Of a stretch of 64,000 nucleotides of DNA, positions 53,210 through 63,289 are shown in pieces (position 1 is the first letter of the stretch; the number at the start of each line of letters is the position of its first letter). The DNA is taken from positions 992,001 to 1,056,000 of the forward strand of contig OX460916.1 of the NCBI GenBank assembly GCA_949788275.1, written 5' to 3'. The notes below the pieces were generated by a model that saw only the letters and a program-made list of their open reading frames with translations, made no database searches and had not been told where the DNA came from. Made by a program: the position numbers and the translations under genes. The stretch is from Weeksellaceae bacterium (lineage in GTDB: Bacteria; Bacteroidota; Bacteroidia; Flavobacteriales; Weeksellaceae).

Positions 53210-53956
53210 TTACACTTGAATAATCAACTCTTTAATAAAACCATTGCCTTTTTCATCAGTGTATCCGTGGGGATTACAAATAACTTCAGTGTTGCCAATT
53301 TTGTATTGACAAGGCGTATGAATATGACCATGAATCCAATACATGGGTTGATGCTCTAAAATAAAATCTTCCAAATTTGAAGCATAAGCAGCTGTAACAG
53401 GATTAGAAATAAATTCTTTTGGAACCGATTTTATACTTGGTGCATGATGTGTAATTACAATATTTTTTAAACCTACGGAATCCTTCAAACTTTGTTCAAG
53501 CCATGCAAAAGATTTATTATGAATACGATAAATGTCAACGGTTCTCATTTTTGAATAGGATGGATCCCGTTTAATATATTTGTAATCATTCATTTGACTT
53601 TGACAAATGGCCCCATATTTCATCGGATCTCCGAATATTGAAAAATCGGTCCATAATGTAGATCCATGAAAACGAATGCCTTCAATATCGACAAAATCAT
53701 TTTCTAAAACTGTGATATGCGAATTTAATGCAGCTTCTCTTATTTTAAATAATGTTTTGGGATACGAACCTTTGTAATATTCATGATTTCCAAGTAGATA
53801 AATTACTTTTTTATTTGGAATATATTTTTTACACCATTCAATTCCTTTGATTCCAAGATGAGTATCACCAGCTAAAATAATTAAATCTGCATTTTCGAAA
53901 GAAAGAGAAGTGCTACCAAATTCTAAATGTAGATCGCTAAGGATTTGAACTTTCAT
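53210..53956 (-). CDS. calcineurin-like metallophosphoesterase
   Basis: Binuclear-metal phosphoesterase with all core motifs: DLHLEFG (GD-type start), AGDTHLG, GNHEYY, ITHHAPS and GHIHTP. About 248 residues from the ATG at 53956; an upstream in-frame start at 53989 would add 11 hydrophobic residues and is less likely. Cytoplasmic. Substrate not predictable; relatives act on nucleotides or nucleic acids. Alone in its transcription unit, beside the dead restriction locus. Confidence 0.85.
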   Translation of the reverse strand: MKVQILSDLHLEFGSTSLSFENADLIILAGDTHLGIKGIEWCKKYIPNKKVIYLLGNHEYYKGSYPKTLFKIREAALNSHITVLENDFVDIEGIRFHGSTLWTDFSIFGDPMKYGAICQSQMNDYKYIKRDPSYSKMRTVDIYRIHNKSFAWLEQSLKDSVGLKNIVITHHAPSIKSVPKEFISNPVTAAYASNLEDFILEHQPMYWIHGHIHTPCQYKIGNTEVICNPHGYTDEKGNGFIKELIIQV

Positions 53957-54128
53957 ATTTGTAATTAATAGGATAAATTTAATAATCATTTTTATAATTA
54001 GGTCTACTTCTTTAGTAGAAAACGAATTTATTCAGTCAAAGAGTCGCAATACTTATTGGTCCAAAAGATAAACAAGTCTTCGAAGGAAGCTTCCGTTTAT
54101 CCCTTTGTTCATTTAAAGCCTTTGTTTT

Positions 54129-54240
54129 GCGCAAACGATTGCAGCGGCATCCTTTGTTGGGATTTTCTTTGGTTCATTAATCCCTTGATTTTCTTCCCAA
54201 CAAAGATATAGCGGAAAGCGTGGCCCGAAGGGTGCGCCCA
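54129..54240 (+). repeat. structured intergenic element, copy 8
   Basis: Complete TTTGTTGGG-arm copy, GCGCAAACGATTGCAGCGGC to GGCCCGAAGGGTGCGCCC. With the adjoining hairpin and flanks (54109-54320) it is nearly identical to 62991-63201. Confidence 0.85.
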
Positions 54241-54253
54241 AAAACAATCAAAA

Positions 54254-54300
54254 AAAATGTACCATACACTGCTTTTTAAGGACAGTATAGGGTACATTTT
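54254..54300 (-). terminator. ATGTACC/GGTACAT hairpin
   Basis: AAAATGTACC (54254-54263) pairs with GGTACATTTT (54291-54300), with further inner pairing (CACTG/CAGTA). Minus-strand transcription meets GGTACAT followed by T8. Near-identical copy at 63133-63179. Confidence 0.6.
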
Positions 54301-54426
54301 CTATGTATTTGTAAGATTTCTGTTTTTATGAATCAAAATATTCATCTACACTTTTGTTACTACAAAATAATTCTTAGGATAAGTTTTACGAAATCGATAT
54401 GTTTAATAACGAATATTAAAAAATAG

Positions 54427-54456
54427 AATCCCTCTATCTAAACAGACAAAGGGATT
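54427..54456 (-). terminator. terminator of the OmpA-like operon
   Basis: AATCCCT / AGGGATT stem with inner TCT/AGA pairing, followed on the minus strand by CTATTTTTTAATA; 38 nt after the OmpA-like stop. Confidence 0.75.
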
Positions 54457-54494
54457 TATTGTAGAATTACATCTATAAGCGATAAAATACAAGA

Positions 54495-55799
54495 TTATTC
54501 TTTTAAATCGATTTCAACTCGTCTATTTTTCTGACGACTGGTATTGTTTGTATTTGGGTAAAGCGGAAATGTTTCGCCTTTTGAATGTATTTCGATCTTT
54601 TCTGTTTTTATACCATTTTCAATTAAATAGTTCGCGACAGCTTGCGCTCGTTCCATACCAACTTGCAGATTTCTATCTTCTGTACCTATATTACAGGTAT
54701 GTCCTGTTATTCGAATAGAGTGCCAATCATATTTCTTTAGCAACTCAGCAATTCTACTTAATTGGTGTTGTTGATCTACTGAAATGGTTGTGTTACCTAA
54801 ATTATCAAAAACGAACGGCTTCTCTAATTCTTTTTTGTCACTATCAGATAATGGTTTTAATTCGAGTATTTCTTCTTTAATAGGTTCTTTTTGTAGTTCA
54901 ATGACTGAAGGATAAACCTCTTCTTCCAAATTGACTTTTTCTATTGGAGGTGGAGCAATTGATTGTGATTTAGGTTTTCCAAAACCAAATCTGACTTGTA
55001 TACCGTATGCCAATAGTTTCGATTGATCAATCATGTTTGATGAGCTCAAAACACCATTTGCAAGTTGCGTTATTCTTTCTGCTTCGTATTTTATCAATGG
55101 ACTATTGGCTGAAACTGGTTTAACCATATCATTTAATCCATAATCTACATAAACGCCTGTATAAAGTCTAACTTTTTCAGACAATTTGAAACTAACGCCT
55201 GTTACAGCACTCAAAGCAAAACCTGTTTTTAACTTTACTGAGTTTTCAGTTTTCCAATCGGTTAAGGTGCCAAAACCATGGTGTGGTAAATTAGTTAACT
55301 CTACATTAAGGTCTTCATAATAGCCACTTGTCTTAATTTCACTTATGTTAATTGTTGATTTTTGACTAAATGGGAATACTATTTGTCCTCCTGCATTGAT
55401 ATAAAACTGTGTTGTTCCTTTGGTATGGTATTGTATCATTAATGGAATACTGACGCCATAAAATCTACTTTTTTCTTGATATCCCTTTGTTTGTATTCTG
55501 TATTCGAATACATCTCCCTCGCTATCGACTTGATAGGTACGGGGTATTTCATTATTTAAGCGAATTGTATTTCGAAAAAGCGAAAATTCTGCACCTGTTA
55601 CTAAGCTCCAATTTGGGTGGAAAAAGTAGGTGTAACCAACACCTATTTTTCCGCCTGTTTTTAACGTTGTTTTTTCATTATAAACATGGTAATCTAACCC
55701 TTGAGGTCCTCCATTCAAAGTGACACTCCATTCTTGGGCTTGTACTATATTTCCTATTACACCTATTGCAAGGCTTAATATTAGTTGTTTTTTCTTCAT
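54495..55799 (-). CDS. outer-membrane protein with OmpA-like peptidoglycan-binding domain
   Basis: A 434-residue outer-membrane protein. Signal peptide ending VQAQ, then a beta-barrel region of about residues 25-280 (many Y/F-x-x pairs, ending IQVRFGFG), a Pro/Glu-rich linker (about 285-325), and a C-terminal OmpA-type domain: SIRITGHTCNIGTEDRN, MERAQAVANYLI and KNRRVEI are the peptidoglycan-binding pattern. It starts 18 bp after the giant repeat protein and ends at a terminator, so the two form an operon. A role in anchoring or displaying the giant protein, comparable to other T9SS partners, is inference. Confidence 0.88.
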   Translation of the reverse strand: MKKKQLILSLAIGVIGNIVQAQEWSVTLNGGPQGLDYHVYNEKTTLKTGGKIGVGYTYFFHPNWSLVTGAEFSLFRNTIRLNNEIPRTYQVDSEGDVFEYRIQTKGYQEKSRFYGVSIPLMIQYHTKGTTQFYINAGGQIVFPFSQKSTINISEIKTSGYYEDLNVELTNLPHHGFGTLTDWKTENSVKLKTGFALSAVTGVSFKLSEKVRLYTGVYVDYGLNDMVKPVSANSPLIKYEAERITQLANGVLSSSNMIDQSKLLAYGIQVRFGFGKPKSQSIAPPPIEKVNLEEEVYPSVIELQKEPIKEEILELKPLSDSDKKELEKPFVFDNLGNTTISVDQQHQLSRIAELLKKYDWHSIRITGHTCNIGTEDRNLQVGMERAQAVANYLIENGIKTEKIEIHSKGETFPLYPNTNNTSRQKNRRVEIDLKE

Positions 55800-55817
55800 T
55801 ATTTCGAGGTTTAAAAG

Positions 55818-58800
55818 TTAATTCACTAATAATTTTACAGATTCACGTTTACCATTTTCTAAGAACAAATAAACAAAGTACACATTGGGTACCATTGGTA
55901 CTTGCACCACTAATTCTGGTGATACTTGATTGATTTCTTTGTACAATTTACCTGCGATATCCGTTATCATAATTTTAGCACCTTTCAATTGCTCTGATGA
56001 ATAATCTGATTTGATGGTAAATTTTGTCCCTTGTCGCGCTGGATTTGGAACTACTTTTACACCTCCTTTGTGTTGACCTGCAACGACAACCAACGGGCAG
56101 GTTTCCGTTGTGTTTCCAGTTTTGTCTGTCACTACTACCATGTAGCTACCATTAAGCGGAGTGGGTGAGGTATAATATTGTCCTTGAGCTCCTAAAATAG
56201 CTTGTCCATCTTTGTACCATTGCCAGCTTACAAATTCATCTGATGAATTATCGAAAATTAAGACATCATCCCATTTTTTCTTCACTTTTCCAATTAATCT
56301 CATGCTCACTTGTCTCACCACATGAGTTGCAGGTAAATAATTGTTATTCCCATCTTGCTGTGCTGTTATATCTGCGAAGCCTTGTTTATTGAACGTTAGA
56401 CTATTTCCAATAACAGACGCAATAGTTGAATTGGATGATGTATAATGAACTGGTAAGCCACTTGATGCCGTTGCATTGAGTATCAATGTGTTTTCACCTT
56501 CACAACCAATTGTTAAGTTTTGTGTCCATGTGATTACTTGTGTTGCTTTATTAATCGTTAAAACAGCTGTTAATGTTTTATTTTCATAATTATTACCTCC
56601 AGCAATATTGGCAGTGATCGTATAAGTACCAGCTTCTGATTGATTATTGTTTACATAATTAACTGTTACACCAGTTGGTAACGTACCTGTTAGTGCTAAA
56701 GATTTTTTTGTTCCATCGTATGTAAAACGCTCATCCTTAAAAGTGATACCAGGTATTGTTGCTTTATTAATCGTTAAAACAGCTGTTAATGTTTTATTTT
56801 CATAATTATTACCTCCAGCAATATTGGCGGTAACCGGATAAGTAGCAGCTTCTGATTGATTATTGTTTACATATTTAACTGTTACACCAGTTGGTAACGT
56901 ACCTGTTAGTGCTAAAGATTTTTTTGTTCCATCGTATGTAAAACGCTCATCCTTAAAAGTGATGCCAGTTACTGTTGCTTTTGTAATTGTTAAATCGGCT
57001 TTTAGTGTTTTATTCTCATAATTATTACCTCCAACAATATTGGCGGTAACCGTATAAGTATCAGCTTCTGATTGATCATTGTTTACATAATTAACCGTTA
57101 CATCAGTTGGTAACGTACCAGTTAGTGCTAAAGATTTTTTTGTTCCATCGTATGTAAAATGCTCATCACTAAATGTGATTCCAGTTACTGTTGCTTTATT
57201 AATCGTTAAAACAGCTGTTAATGTTTTATTTTCATAATTATTACCTCCAGCAATATTGGCGGTAACCGGATAAGTATCAGCTTCCGATTGATTATTGTTT
57301 ACATATTTAACTGTTACACCAGTTGGTAACGTACCTGTTAGTGCTAAAGATTTTTTTGTTCCATCGTATGTAAAACGCTCATCCTTAAAAGTGATGCCAG
57401 TTACTGTTGCTTTTGTAATTGTTAAATCGGCTTTTAGTGTTTTATTCTCATAATTATTACCTCCAGCAATATTGGCGGTAACCGGATAAGTAGCAGCTTC
57501 TGATTGATTATTGTTTACATATTTAACTGTTACACCAGTTGGTAACGTACCTGTTAGTGCTAAAGATTTTTTTGTTCCATCGTATGTAAAACGCTCATCC
57601 TTAAAAGTGATGCCAGTTACTGTTGCTTTTGTAATTGTTAAATCGGCTTTTAGTGTTTTATTCTCATAATTATTACCTCCAACAATATTGGCGGTAACCG
57701 TATAAGTATCAGCTTCTGATTGATCATTGTTTACATAATTAACCGTTACATCAGTTGGTAACGTACCAGTTAGTGCTAAAGATTTTTTTGTTCCATCGTA
57801 TGTAAAATGCTCATCACTAAATGTGATTCCAGTTACTGTTGCTTTATTAATCGTTAAAACAGCTGTTAATGTTTTATTTTCATAATTATTACCTCCAGCA
57901 ATATTGGCGGTAACCGGATAAGTATCAGCTTCCGATTGATTATTGTTTACATATTTAACTGTTACACCAGTTGGTAACGTACCTGTTAGTGCTAAAGATT
58001 TTTTTGTTCCATCGTATGTAAAACGCTCATCCTTAAAAGTGATGCCAGTTACTGTTGCTTTTGTAATTGTTAAATCGGCTTTTAGTGTTTTATTCTCATA
58101 ATTATTACCTCCAACAATATTCGCGGTAACCGTATAAGTATCAGCTTCTGATTGATCGTTGTTTACATAATTAACCGTTACATCAGTTGGTAACGTACCA
58201 GTTAGTGCTAAAGATTTTTTTGTTCCATCGTATGTAAAACGCTCATCACTAAATGTAATTCCAGTTACTGTTGCTTTTGTAATTGTTAAATCGGCTTTTA
58301 GTGTTTTATTCTCATAATTATTACCTCCAACAATATTGGCAGTAACCGTATAAGTACCAGCTTCTGATTGATTATTGTTCACATAATTAACCGTTACACC
58401 CGTTGGTAACGTTCCTGTTAGTGCTAAAGATTTTTTTGTTCCATCGTATGTAAAACGCTCATCCTTAAAAGTGATACCAGGTATTGTTGCTTTTGTAATT
58501 GTTAAATCGGCTTTAAGTGTTTTATTCTCATAATTATTACCTCCAACAATATTGGCAGTAACCGTATAAGTACCAGCTTCTGATTGATCATTGTTTACAT
58601 AATTAACCGTTACACCAGTTGGTAACGTACCTGTTAGTGCTAAAGATTTTTTTGTTCCATCGTATGTAAAACGCTCATCCTTAAAAGTGATACCAGGTAT
58701 TGTTGCTTTATTAATCGTTAAATCGGCTTTAAGTGTTTTATTTTCATAATTATTACCTCCAGCAATATTCGCGGTAACCGTATAAGTATCAGCTTCTGAT

Positions 58801-61451
58801 TGATCATTGTTTACATAATTAACCGTTACATCAGTTGGTAACGTACCAGTTAGTGCTAAAGATTTTTTTGTTCCATCGTATGTAAAACGCTCATCACTAA
58901 ATGTGATTCCAGTTACTGTTGCTTTATTAATCGTTAAAACAGCTGTTAATGTTTTATTTTCATAATTATTACCTCCAGCAATATTGGCGGTAACCGTATA
59001 AGTATCAGCTTCTGATTGATTATTGTTCACATAATTAACCGTTACACCAGTTGGTAACGTACCTGTTAGTGCTAAAGATTTTTTTGTTCCATCGTATGTA
59101 AAACGCTCATCCTTAAAAGTGATACCAGGTATTGTTGCTTTATTAATCGTTAAATCGGCTTTAAGTGTTTTATTTTCATAATTATTACCTCCAGCAATAT
59201 TGGCAGTAACCGTATAAGTACCAGCTTCCGATTGATTATTGTTTACATATTTAACTGTTATACCAGTTGGTAACGTACCTGTTAGTGCTAAAGATTTTTT
59301 TGTTCCATCGTATGTAAAACTATCATCACTAAATGTGATTCCAGGTACTGTTGCTTTTGTAATCGTAAAGTCTGCTTTTTTAAATGTTAAATCATAGTTT
59401 GCAGAAGCTTGTAATGTACCTTGATTAATTGTGTATGTACCAACATTTTCACCTGCATCACGTGCTATAGTACCTGTTAGTTGATCTGAACTGAATAATT
59501 GACCAGTTGTTATTTGATAGGTTAAACCTGGATTTGCTTGTCCATAAACTTTTGTTTGCGGGTCTGCAGTAATACTTAACGGTGCTTTTTTTATCGTCAA
59601 AGTTTGAGATACCGGAACTGCTACATCAAATCCTGAATTTGCAATCTGTGTGGCAGTGATTGTTACGGTTCCCGCTTTTTTTATCTTTATTTGGCCTGAA
59701 ACAATTCCTGCAATATCTATATCACTACTTGTATAGTTTATTGCTTGTAAAAGATTTGAACTTTGTGCTATTATATTAAAATCAGGATCGCCATAAAATT
59801 TTTCGGCAATAGGAGGAAAAGTAATCGTCTGAACTGTATTTTGCGGATTTATCTTTACTGAAATAACAGCATCGGAACTTGTGTTATTCTCTTCGTCTAC
59901 CACACTAATGGAAATTGTACGATAGGAGATCTTTCCAGGAGTTACACTTGGATCTAAACTTGGTGTGTAACTCAAACTTCTCAATATATCAATGTACTGA
60001 GACAGGCTTGCAATTCCGACGAGGCTTAATGTTTTTGTACTTGCAACGTAAGTTGCACTTACTCCGTTTTGTAAGCTCACCGATAAAAGATCTGCACTCA
60101 TTCCATTTGTTATTTTCACTGTGGCAGAGCGTAAATTACCACTATCTGCATCTCTAATATTTAAGGCTGGATCTAAAATAACCGCAACATTATTAGAAGT
60201 CGTTACCTCATTCGTACTCAATACCACCGCTGGAACAGGTGACTCAAGGACTACTATACTTGACGACGATTGCCCTGCTACATACAGATTCTTGCTTAAC
60301 GGATCCATCATCATACCAGATGGTGCCATCATTCCTTCAACACGACCACTACCGTTTGTTAAAACAGAATTAAGAGTTAGTTGTCCAGTAGACGCATCTC
60401 GATTAAATGCTGTAACAGCATTTGAACTTATTGCACTTACGTAGAGATATTTTCCGTCCGGATTTATTGCTAAACTTCTAACACCCTGAAGACTTGTTAT
60501 ACTATTTTGATTCTGTGTCAATTTGTCTTGGTAAGTTAATGTACCAGTTGTCTGGTTTACATTAAAGACAGCGATTGAATTTTCCTTTTGACCACTTACA
60601 TAGAGGTGTTTTCCATCTGAAGATAGCAACAGTGATGAAGCACCCTGAAGGCCGAATACACCGTCCACACCATCTTTATAAACAAGCACTAAGGTTAGGT
60701 GTCCCGTCATTTGATTTATCGAATATACACTAACAGTATTACTCTTTGTTGCAGTTACATATAGAAATTTTCCATTCGTAGAAGTTATCATATTCTTTAT
60801 GGGGCTACTGGTTGGCGAATAGTCCTGATCTAACTGGTCTCCATAGACACCGTTTAAGTGTTGTTCTACAAACGTGATTACTCCAGTATTTGCATCTCTG
60901 AAAAATACAGCAATCCCTCCAACCGGGTTAGCTCCGATTCCGTACACCCATTTTGCATCTGGACTAACGTAAACAGAAACAAAGCCTTTAACCGTCATCG
61001 TGTTCCCTACTTCTGGGGATACTGTATTTGTAAAAGTTAGTGCTCCTGTCGTTATATTTCTTGAAAATGAAGTAATATTACCAGAAGGCGATGCAACATA
61101 AATACTTTTATTATCTGAACTGGCTGCAATACTGAATGCATTCGTAATGCCGATTACACCAGCCACTCCTTGTTTTATAACACTTTTAAAAGTTAATTTA
61201 CCGGTAAGAAGATCTCTTTCAAAACATGCAACAGCGCCTATGTGATAAGCTGCTGAATAAACAAACTTTCCATCTGCACTTACAGCGATGTCGCTAGCAC
61301 CATTCAATCCTGTAACATTATTTATATTTTCTTTAAGGACTTCAACAAAATTGAGTGCAGTTTGCGCCTTCGTTTTAAGATTTAATAACAACAAAGCTAA
61401 AGTAAAAGCTATTGTGGCTAAGGTTTTGATTTTAGAATAAAAATTTTTCAT
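55818..61451 (-). CDS. giant T9SS surface protein: beta-propeller, 13 MBG-type repeats, sorting domain
   Basis: A 1877-residue secreted protein, probably a cell-surface adhesin. Signal peptide 1-29 (LLLLNLKTKAQ). Residues about 30-405 are a YVTN/lactonase-like beta-propeller (repeated DGK(F/Y)(V/L)Y..A and SPDAKWVYG patterns). About 405-540 is a beta-sandwich; 545-615 and 620-695 are MBG-like domains (KVYGQANPGLTY). Residues 699-1634 are 13 tandem 72-residue repeats. A gap-like Ig/PKD-type region follows (WQWYKDGQAILGAQGQYY) and a type A T9SS sorting domain ends it (VVPNPARQGTKF, ITDIAGKLYKE, NVYFVYLF). Co-transcribed with the OmpA-like gene. Confidence 0.85.
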   Translation of the reverse strand: MKNFYSKIKTLATIAFTLALLLLNLKTKAQTALNFVEVLKENINNVTGLNGASDIAVSADGKFVYSAAYHIGAVACFERDLLTGKLTFKSVIKQGVAGVIGITNAFSIAASSDNKSIYVASPSGNITSFSRNITTGALTFTNTVSPEVGNTMTVKGFVSVYVSPDAKWVYGIGANPVGGIAVFFRDANTGVITFVEQHLNGVYGDQLDQDYSPTSSPIKNMITSTNGKFLYVTATKSNTVSVYSINQMTGHLTLVLVYKDGVDGVFGLQGASSLLLSSDGKHLYVSGQKENSIAVFNVNQTTGTLTYQDKLTQNQNSITSLQGVRSLAINPDGKYLYVSAISSNAVTAFNRDASTGQLTLNSVLTNGSGRVEGMMAPSGMMMDPLSKNLYVAGQSSSSIVVLESPVPAVVLSTNEVTTSNNVAVILDPALNIRDADSGNLRSATVKITNGMSADLLSVSLQNGVSATYVASTKTLSLVGIASLSQYIDILRSLSYTPSLDPSVTPGKISYRTISISVVDEENNTSSDAVISVKINPQNTVQTITFPPIAEKFYGDPDFNIIAQSSNLLQAINYTSSDIDIAGIVSGQIKIKKAGTVTITATQIANSGFDVAVPVSQTLTIKKAPLSITADPQTKVYGQANPGLTYQITTGQLFSSDQLTGTIARDAGENVGTYTINQGTLQASANYDLTFKKADFTITKATVPGITFSDDSFTYDGTKKSLALTGTLPTGITVKYVNNNQSEAGTYTVTANIAGGNNYENKTLKADLTINKATIPGITFKDERFTYDGTKKSLALTGTLPTGVTVNYVNNNQSEADTYTVTANIAGGNNYENKTLTAVLTINKATVTGITFSDERFTYDGTKKSLALTGTLPTDVTVNYVNNDQSEADTYTVTANIAGGNNYENKTLKADLTINKATIPGITFKDERFTYDGTKKSLALTGTLPTGVTVNYVNNDQSEAGTYTVTANIVGGNNYENKTLKADLTITKATIPGITFKDERFTYDGTKKSLALTGTLPTGVTVNYVNNNQSEAGTYTVTANIVGGNNYENKTLKADLTITKATVTGITFSDERFTYDGTKKSLALTGTLPTDVTVNYVNNDQSEADTYTVTANIVGGNNYENKTLKADLTITKATVTGITFKDERFTYDGTKKSLALTGTLPTGVTVKYVNNNQSEADTYPVTANIAGGNNYENKTLTAVLTINKATVTGITFSDEHFTYDGTKKSLALTGTLPTDVTVNYVNNDQSEADTYTVTANIVGGNNYENKTLKADLTITKATVTGITFKDERFTYDGTKKSLALTGTLPTGVTVKYVNNNQSEAATYPVTANIAGGNNYENKTLKADLTITKATVTGITFKDERFTYDGTKKSLALTGTLPTGVTVKYVNNNQSEADTYPVTANIAGGNNYENKTLTAVLTINKATVTGITFSDEHFTYDGTKKSLALTGTLPTDVTVNYVNNDQSEADTYTVTANIVGGNNYENKTLKADLTITKATVTGITFKDERFTYDGTKKSLALTGTLPTGVTVKYVNNNQSEAATYPVTANIAGGNNYENKTLTAVLTINKATIPGITFKDERFTYDGTKKSLALTGTLPTGVTVNYVNNNQSEAGTYTITANIAGGNNYENKTLTAVLTINKATQVITWTQNLTIGCEGENTLILNATASSGLPVHYTSSNSTIASVIGNSLTFNKQGFADITAQQDGNNNYLPATHVVRQVSMRLIGKVKKKWDDVLIFDNSSDEFVSWQWYKDGQAILGAQGQYYTSPTPLNGSYMVVVTDKTGNTTETCPLVVVAGQHKGGVKVVPNPARQGTKFTIKSDYSSEQLKGAKIMITDIAGKLYKEINQVSPELVVQVPMVPNVYFVYLFLENGKRESVKLLVN
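56547..59354 (-). repeat. 13 x 216-bp tandem coding repeat
   Basis: Thirteen exact-length 216-bp units (72 residues, ATxxGITFxDExFTYDGTKK...). Units alternate KDER and SDE(R/H) types. Units 7-9 (58058-57411) and 10-12 (57410-56763) form two near-identical 648-bp blocks; they differ mainly in the last residues of unit 9 versus unit 12. Confidence 0.92.
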
Positions 61452-62541
61452 ATTAAATTCATTTAGGTTATATAGCTCCTCTATAATAAAATGTACATAA
61501 AATAAAAGCTATAACTACCGTTTTGTTAATTATTAGAAATGTATTAGTACATTTCCCAATGTTTTACACCTTGTTTTTTAGCTTGACCCTTTTTTCAGCA
61601 AATGAAAAAAGCATCGTTTGTATTCTAATACATTCGTCTCATTTTAAATTTATGTTACAATTGTTGTATTTCTTTTTCAGACAAAATCAGTTTATTGACT
61701 TTATTGATGATAGCGTCCTATTTTTCATTCAAAAAATAAGGTTTCCTTTTATGACAACATAATCCAATATGTGGTATATTTTAAGGTATTGAGGATAGGA
61801 GGTGTCTTGATCTACGATTGATTTAAGTTTTTTAATTCGTGTTATATGCTTATGCTGTTGTAATATCATAGTCATCGCATATTCTTTTTATTACAGGGTA
61901 ACTACCAACTGAAAAATAAGTAGCATATCCTCATATTATTCATTTTTTATTTTTAAAATAATTTGAGGTAGTGAGAAGTAATTGTACAAAATAAGTGACA
62001 AAAACTACTATTGCCTAATTTTAAGGGGAGACAAATGGGTGGACATTCTTAAAAAATGTTTTTTTAAAAATGGTATAAAGTATTGTGTTAGTATTTGTTA
62101 AATTTTAGAAAAACGGGAAATAATATAATACTAAAGAAAGCACTATATTTTACTGTACATAGTCTGTTTGAAAAGAGAAAAGTCTTTTAAAAATTATTAA
62201 AAAATGGGTGCAGATTAGATACAAATTATAATCCTACTAGGCCAATTTATCAGTCACCAAATATAAAAACAAAAAAAAATGTACCATAGACTGCTTTTTT
62301 TAAGGGCAGCATAAGAAGTTGAAGATTTAATTGGTAAATCGTTCTTATCAGAAAAATTAAAACGCAATTATTTGCAAAGTTATCAGCGTCGATTGAAGAA
62401 GCTGAGAATAGTAATCGAGTAAAAAAAATGAACGAGGAGATTTCCTTAGCGCATTTTTCATCCTTAATATTATATAAGGAAAACAGAATAGGTTATTCCT
62501 TCTTTTCGACGTAATTTTATAAGTGAAAAATAGAAACAAAA
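61452..62541. other. long AT-rich region upstream of the giant surface gene
   Basis: Nearly 1.1 kb. It should contain the minus-strand promoter of the giant gene (no TAnnTTTG box convinced me) and the plus-strand promoter of ytxJ. At 62271-62311 is a broken copy of the ATGTACC hairpin seen at 54.3 and 63.1 kb. The open frames here (61523-61762, and 62357-62539 on minus) have unlikely compositions and I read them as chance. Confidence 0.5.
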
Positions 62542-62871
62542 ATGAAAAAAATAGATATTACAACTTTAGATCATTTAGATCAAATTGATCAAGCATCTTT
62601 TAATCAACCAAAAATTATTTATAAACACAGTTCAACTTGTGGATTATGTGATATTATTTGGGATATTGTAAAAGAAAGCGATTTTGAACTGAATTATTTA
62701 GATTTATTAACGTACAGACCACTCTCTAATGAGATTGAACGACGATACAATGTTCAGCACGAATCACCGCAAATTCTTATTATAAAAGATGGAAAATGTG
62801 TGTACAATGCCTCACATCGTAAAATAAAAAATGAAGAAATTCAGAAGCAGTTAGATCAATTGGTTGATTGA
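62542..62871 (+). CDS. ytxJ: YtxJ-family monothiol bacilliredoxin
   Basis: A 109-residue thioredoxin-fold protein. The motif KHSSTCGLCDIIWD has the redox cysteines, and SPQILIIKDGKCVYNASHRKI is the family C-terminal block with the cis-Pro. Such proteins remove bacillithiol from mixed disulfides and occur in bacillithiol-making Bacteroidota, so the organism probably makes bacillithiol. Cytoplasmic; its start is fixed by an in-frame ATG with an A-rich leader. Next to mnmE but in the opposite orientation. Confidence 0.85.
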   Translation: MKKIDITTLDHLDQIDQASFNQPKIIYKHSSTCGLCDIIWDIVKESDFELNYLDLLTYRPLSNEIERRYNVQHESPQILIIKDGKCVYNASHRKIKNEEIQKQLDQLVD

Positions 62872-63007
62872 TAATGTATTAAAAAAACATCTTCTATGAA
62901 TTTGAGCATAATTTCTGAATTTAGTAGAACGTGGAAAAGCTAATTCTACGTTAGAAATGTTACAAAAGTTAGTTAGATTTCAAATGTAAACTTAAAGCCT
63001 TTGTTTC

Positions 63008-63118
63008 GCGCAAACGATTGCAGCGGCATCCTTTGTTGGGATTTTCTTTCATTCATTAATCCCTTGATTTTCTTCCCAACAAAGATATAGCGGAAAGCGT
63101 GGCCCGAAGGGTGCGCCC
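63008..63118 (+). repeat. structured intergenic element, copy 9
   Basis: Complete TTTGTTGGG-arm copy, near-identical to copy 8 at 54129-54240 including its inner GGGATT/AATCCC pairing. Flanks also match over about 200 bp. Confidence 0.85.
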
Positions 63119-63132
63119 AAATACAATCAAAA

Positions 63133-63179
63133 AAAATGTACCATATACTGCTTTTTTAGAGTAGTATAGGGTACATTTT
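63133..63179 (-). terminator. ATGTACC/GGTACAT hairpin, likely mnmE terminator
   Basis: AAAATGTACC (63133-63142) pairs with GGTACATTTT (63170-63179). On the minus strand the stem is followed by a T-run, about 110 nt after the mnmE stop. Near-identical to 54254-54300. Confidence 0.6.
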
Positions 63180-63289
63180 CTATGTATTTGTAAGATTTCT
63201 AAGTAAAATTGAGTTTCTAAAATTGTATATTTCAAGTCTGATATCTCATATCTTACATCTAGTATCTATTGTAGTCTATTGTCTAAAAA

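Noticed and set aside
56547-59354. MBG repeats as a diversity-generating retroelement target
   Set aside because: No reverse transcriptase or template repeat; variation is between a few fixed unit types, not adenine-directed.
59915-60444. Plus-strand ORFs opposite the giant surface gene
   Set aside because: Shadow frames of a strongly supported coding gene.
61523-62539. Short ORFs in the gap before ytxJ
   Set aside because: Phe/Leu/Ile-rich translations of AT-rich DNA with no start context, motif or partner.
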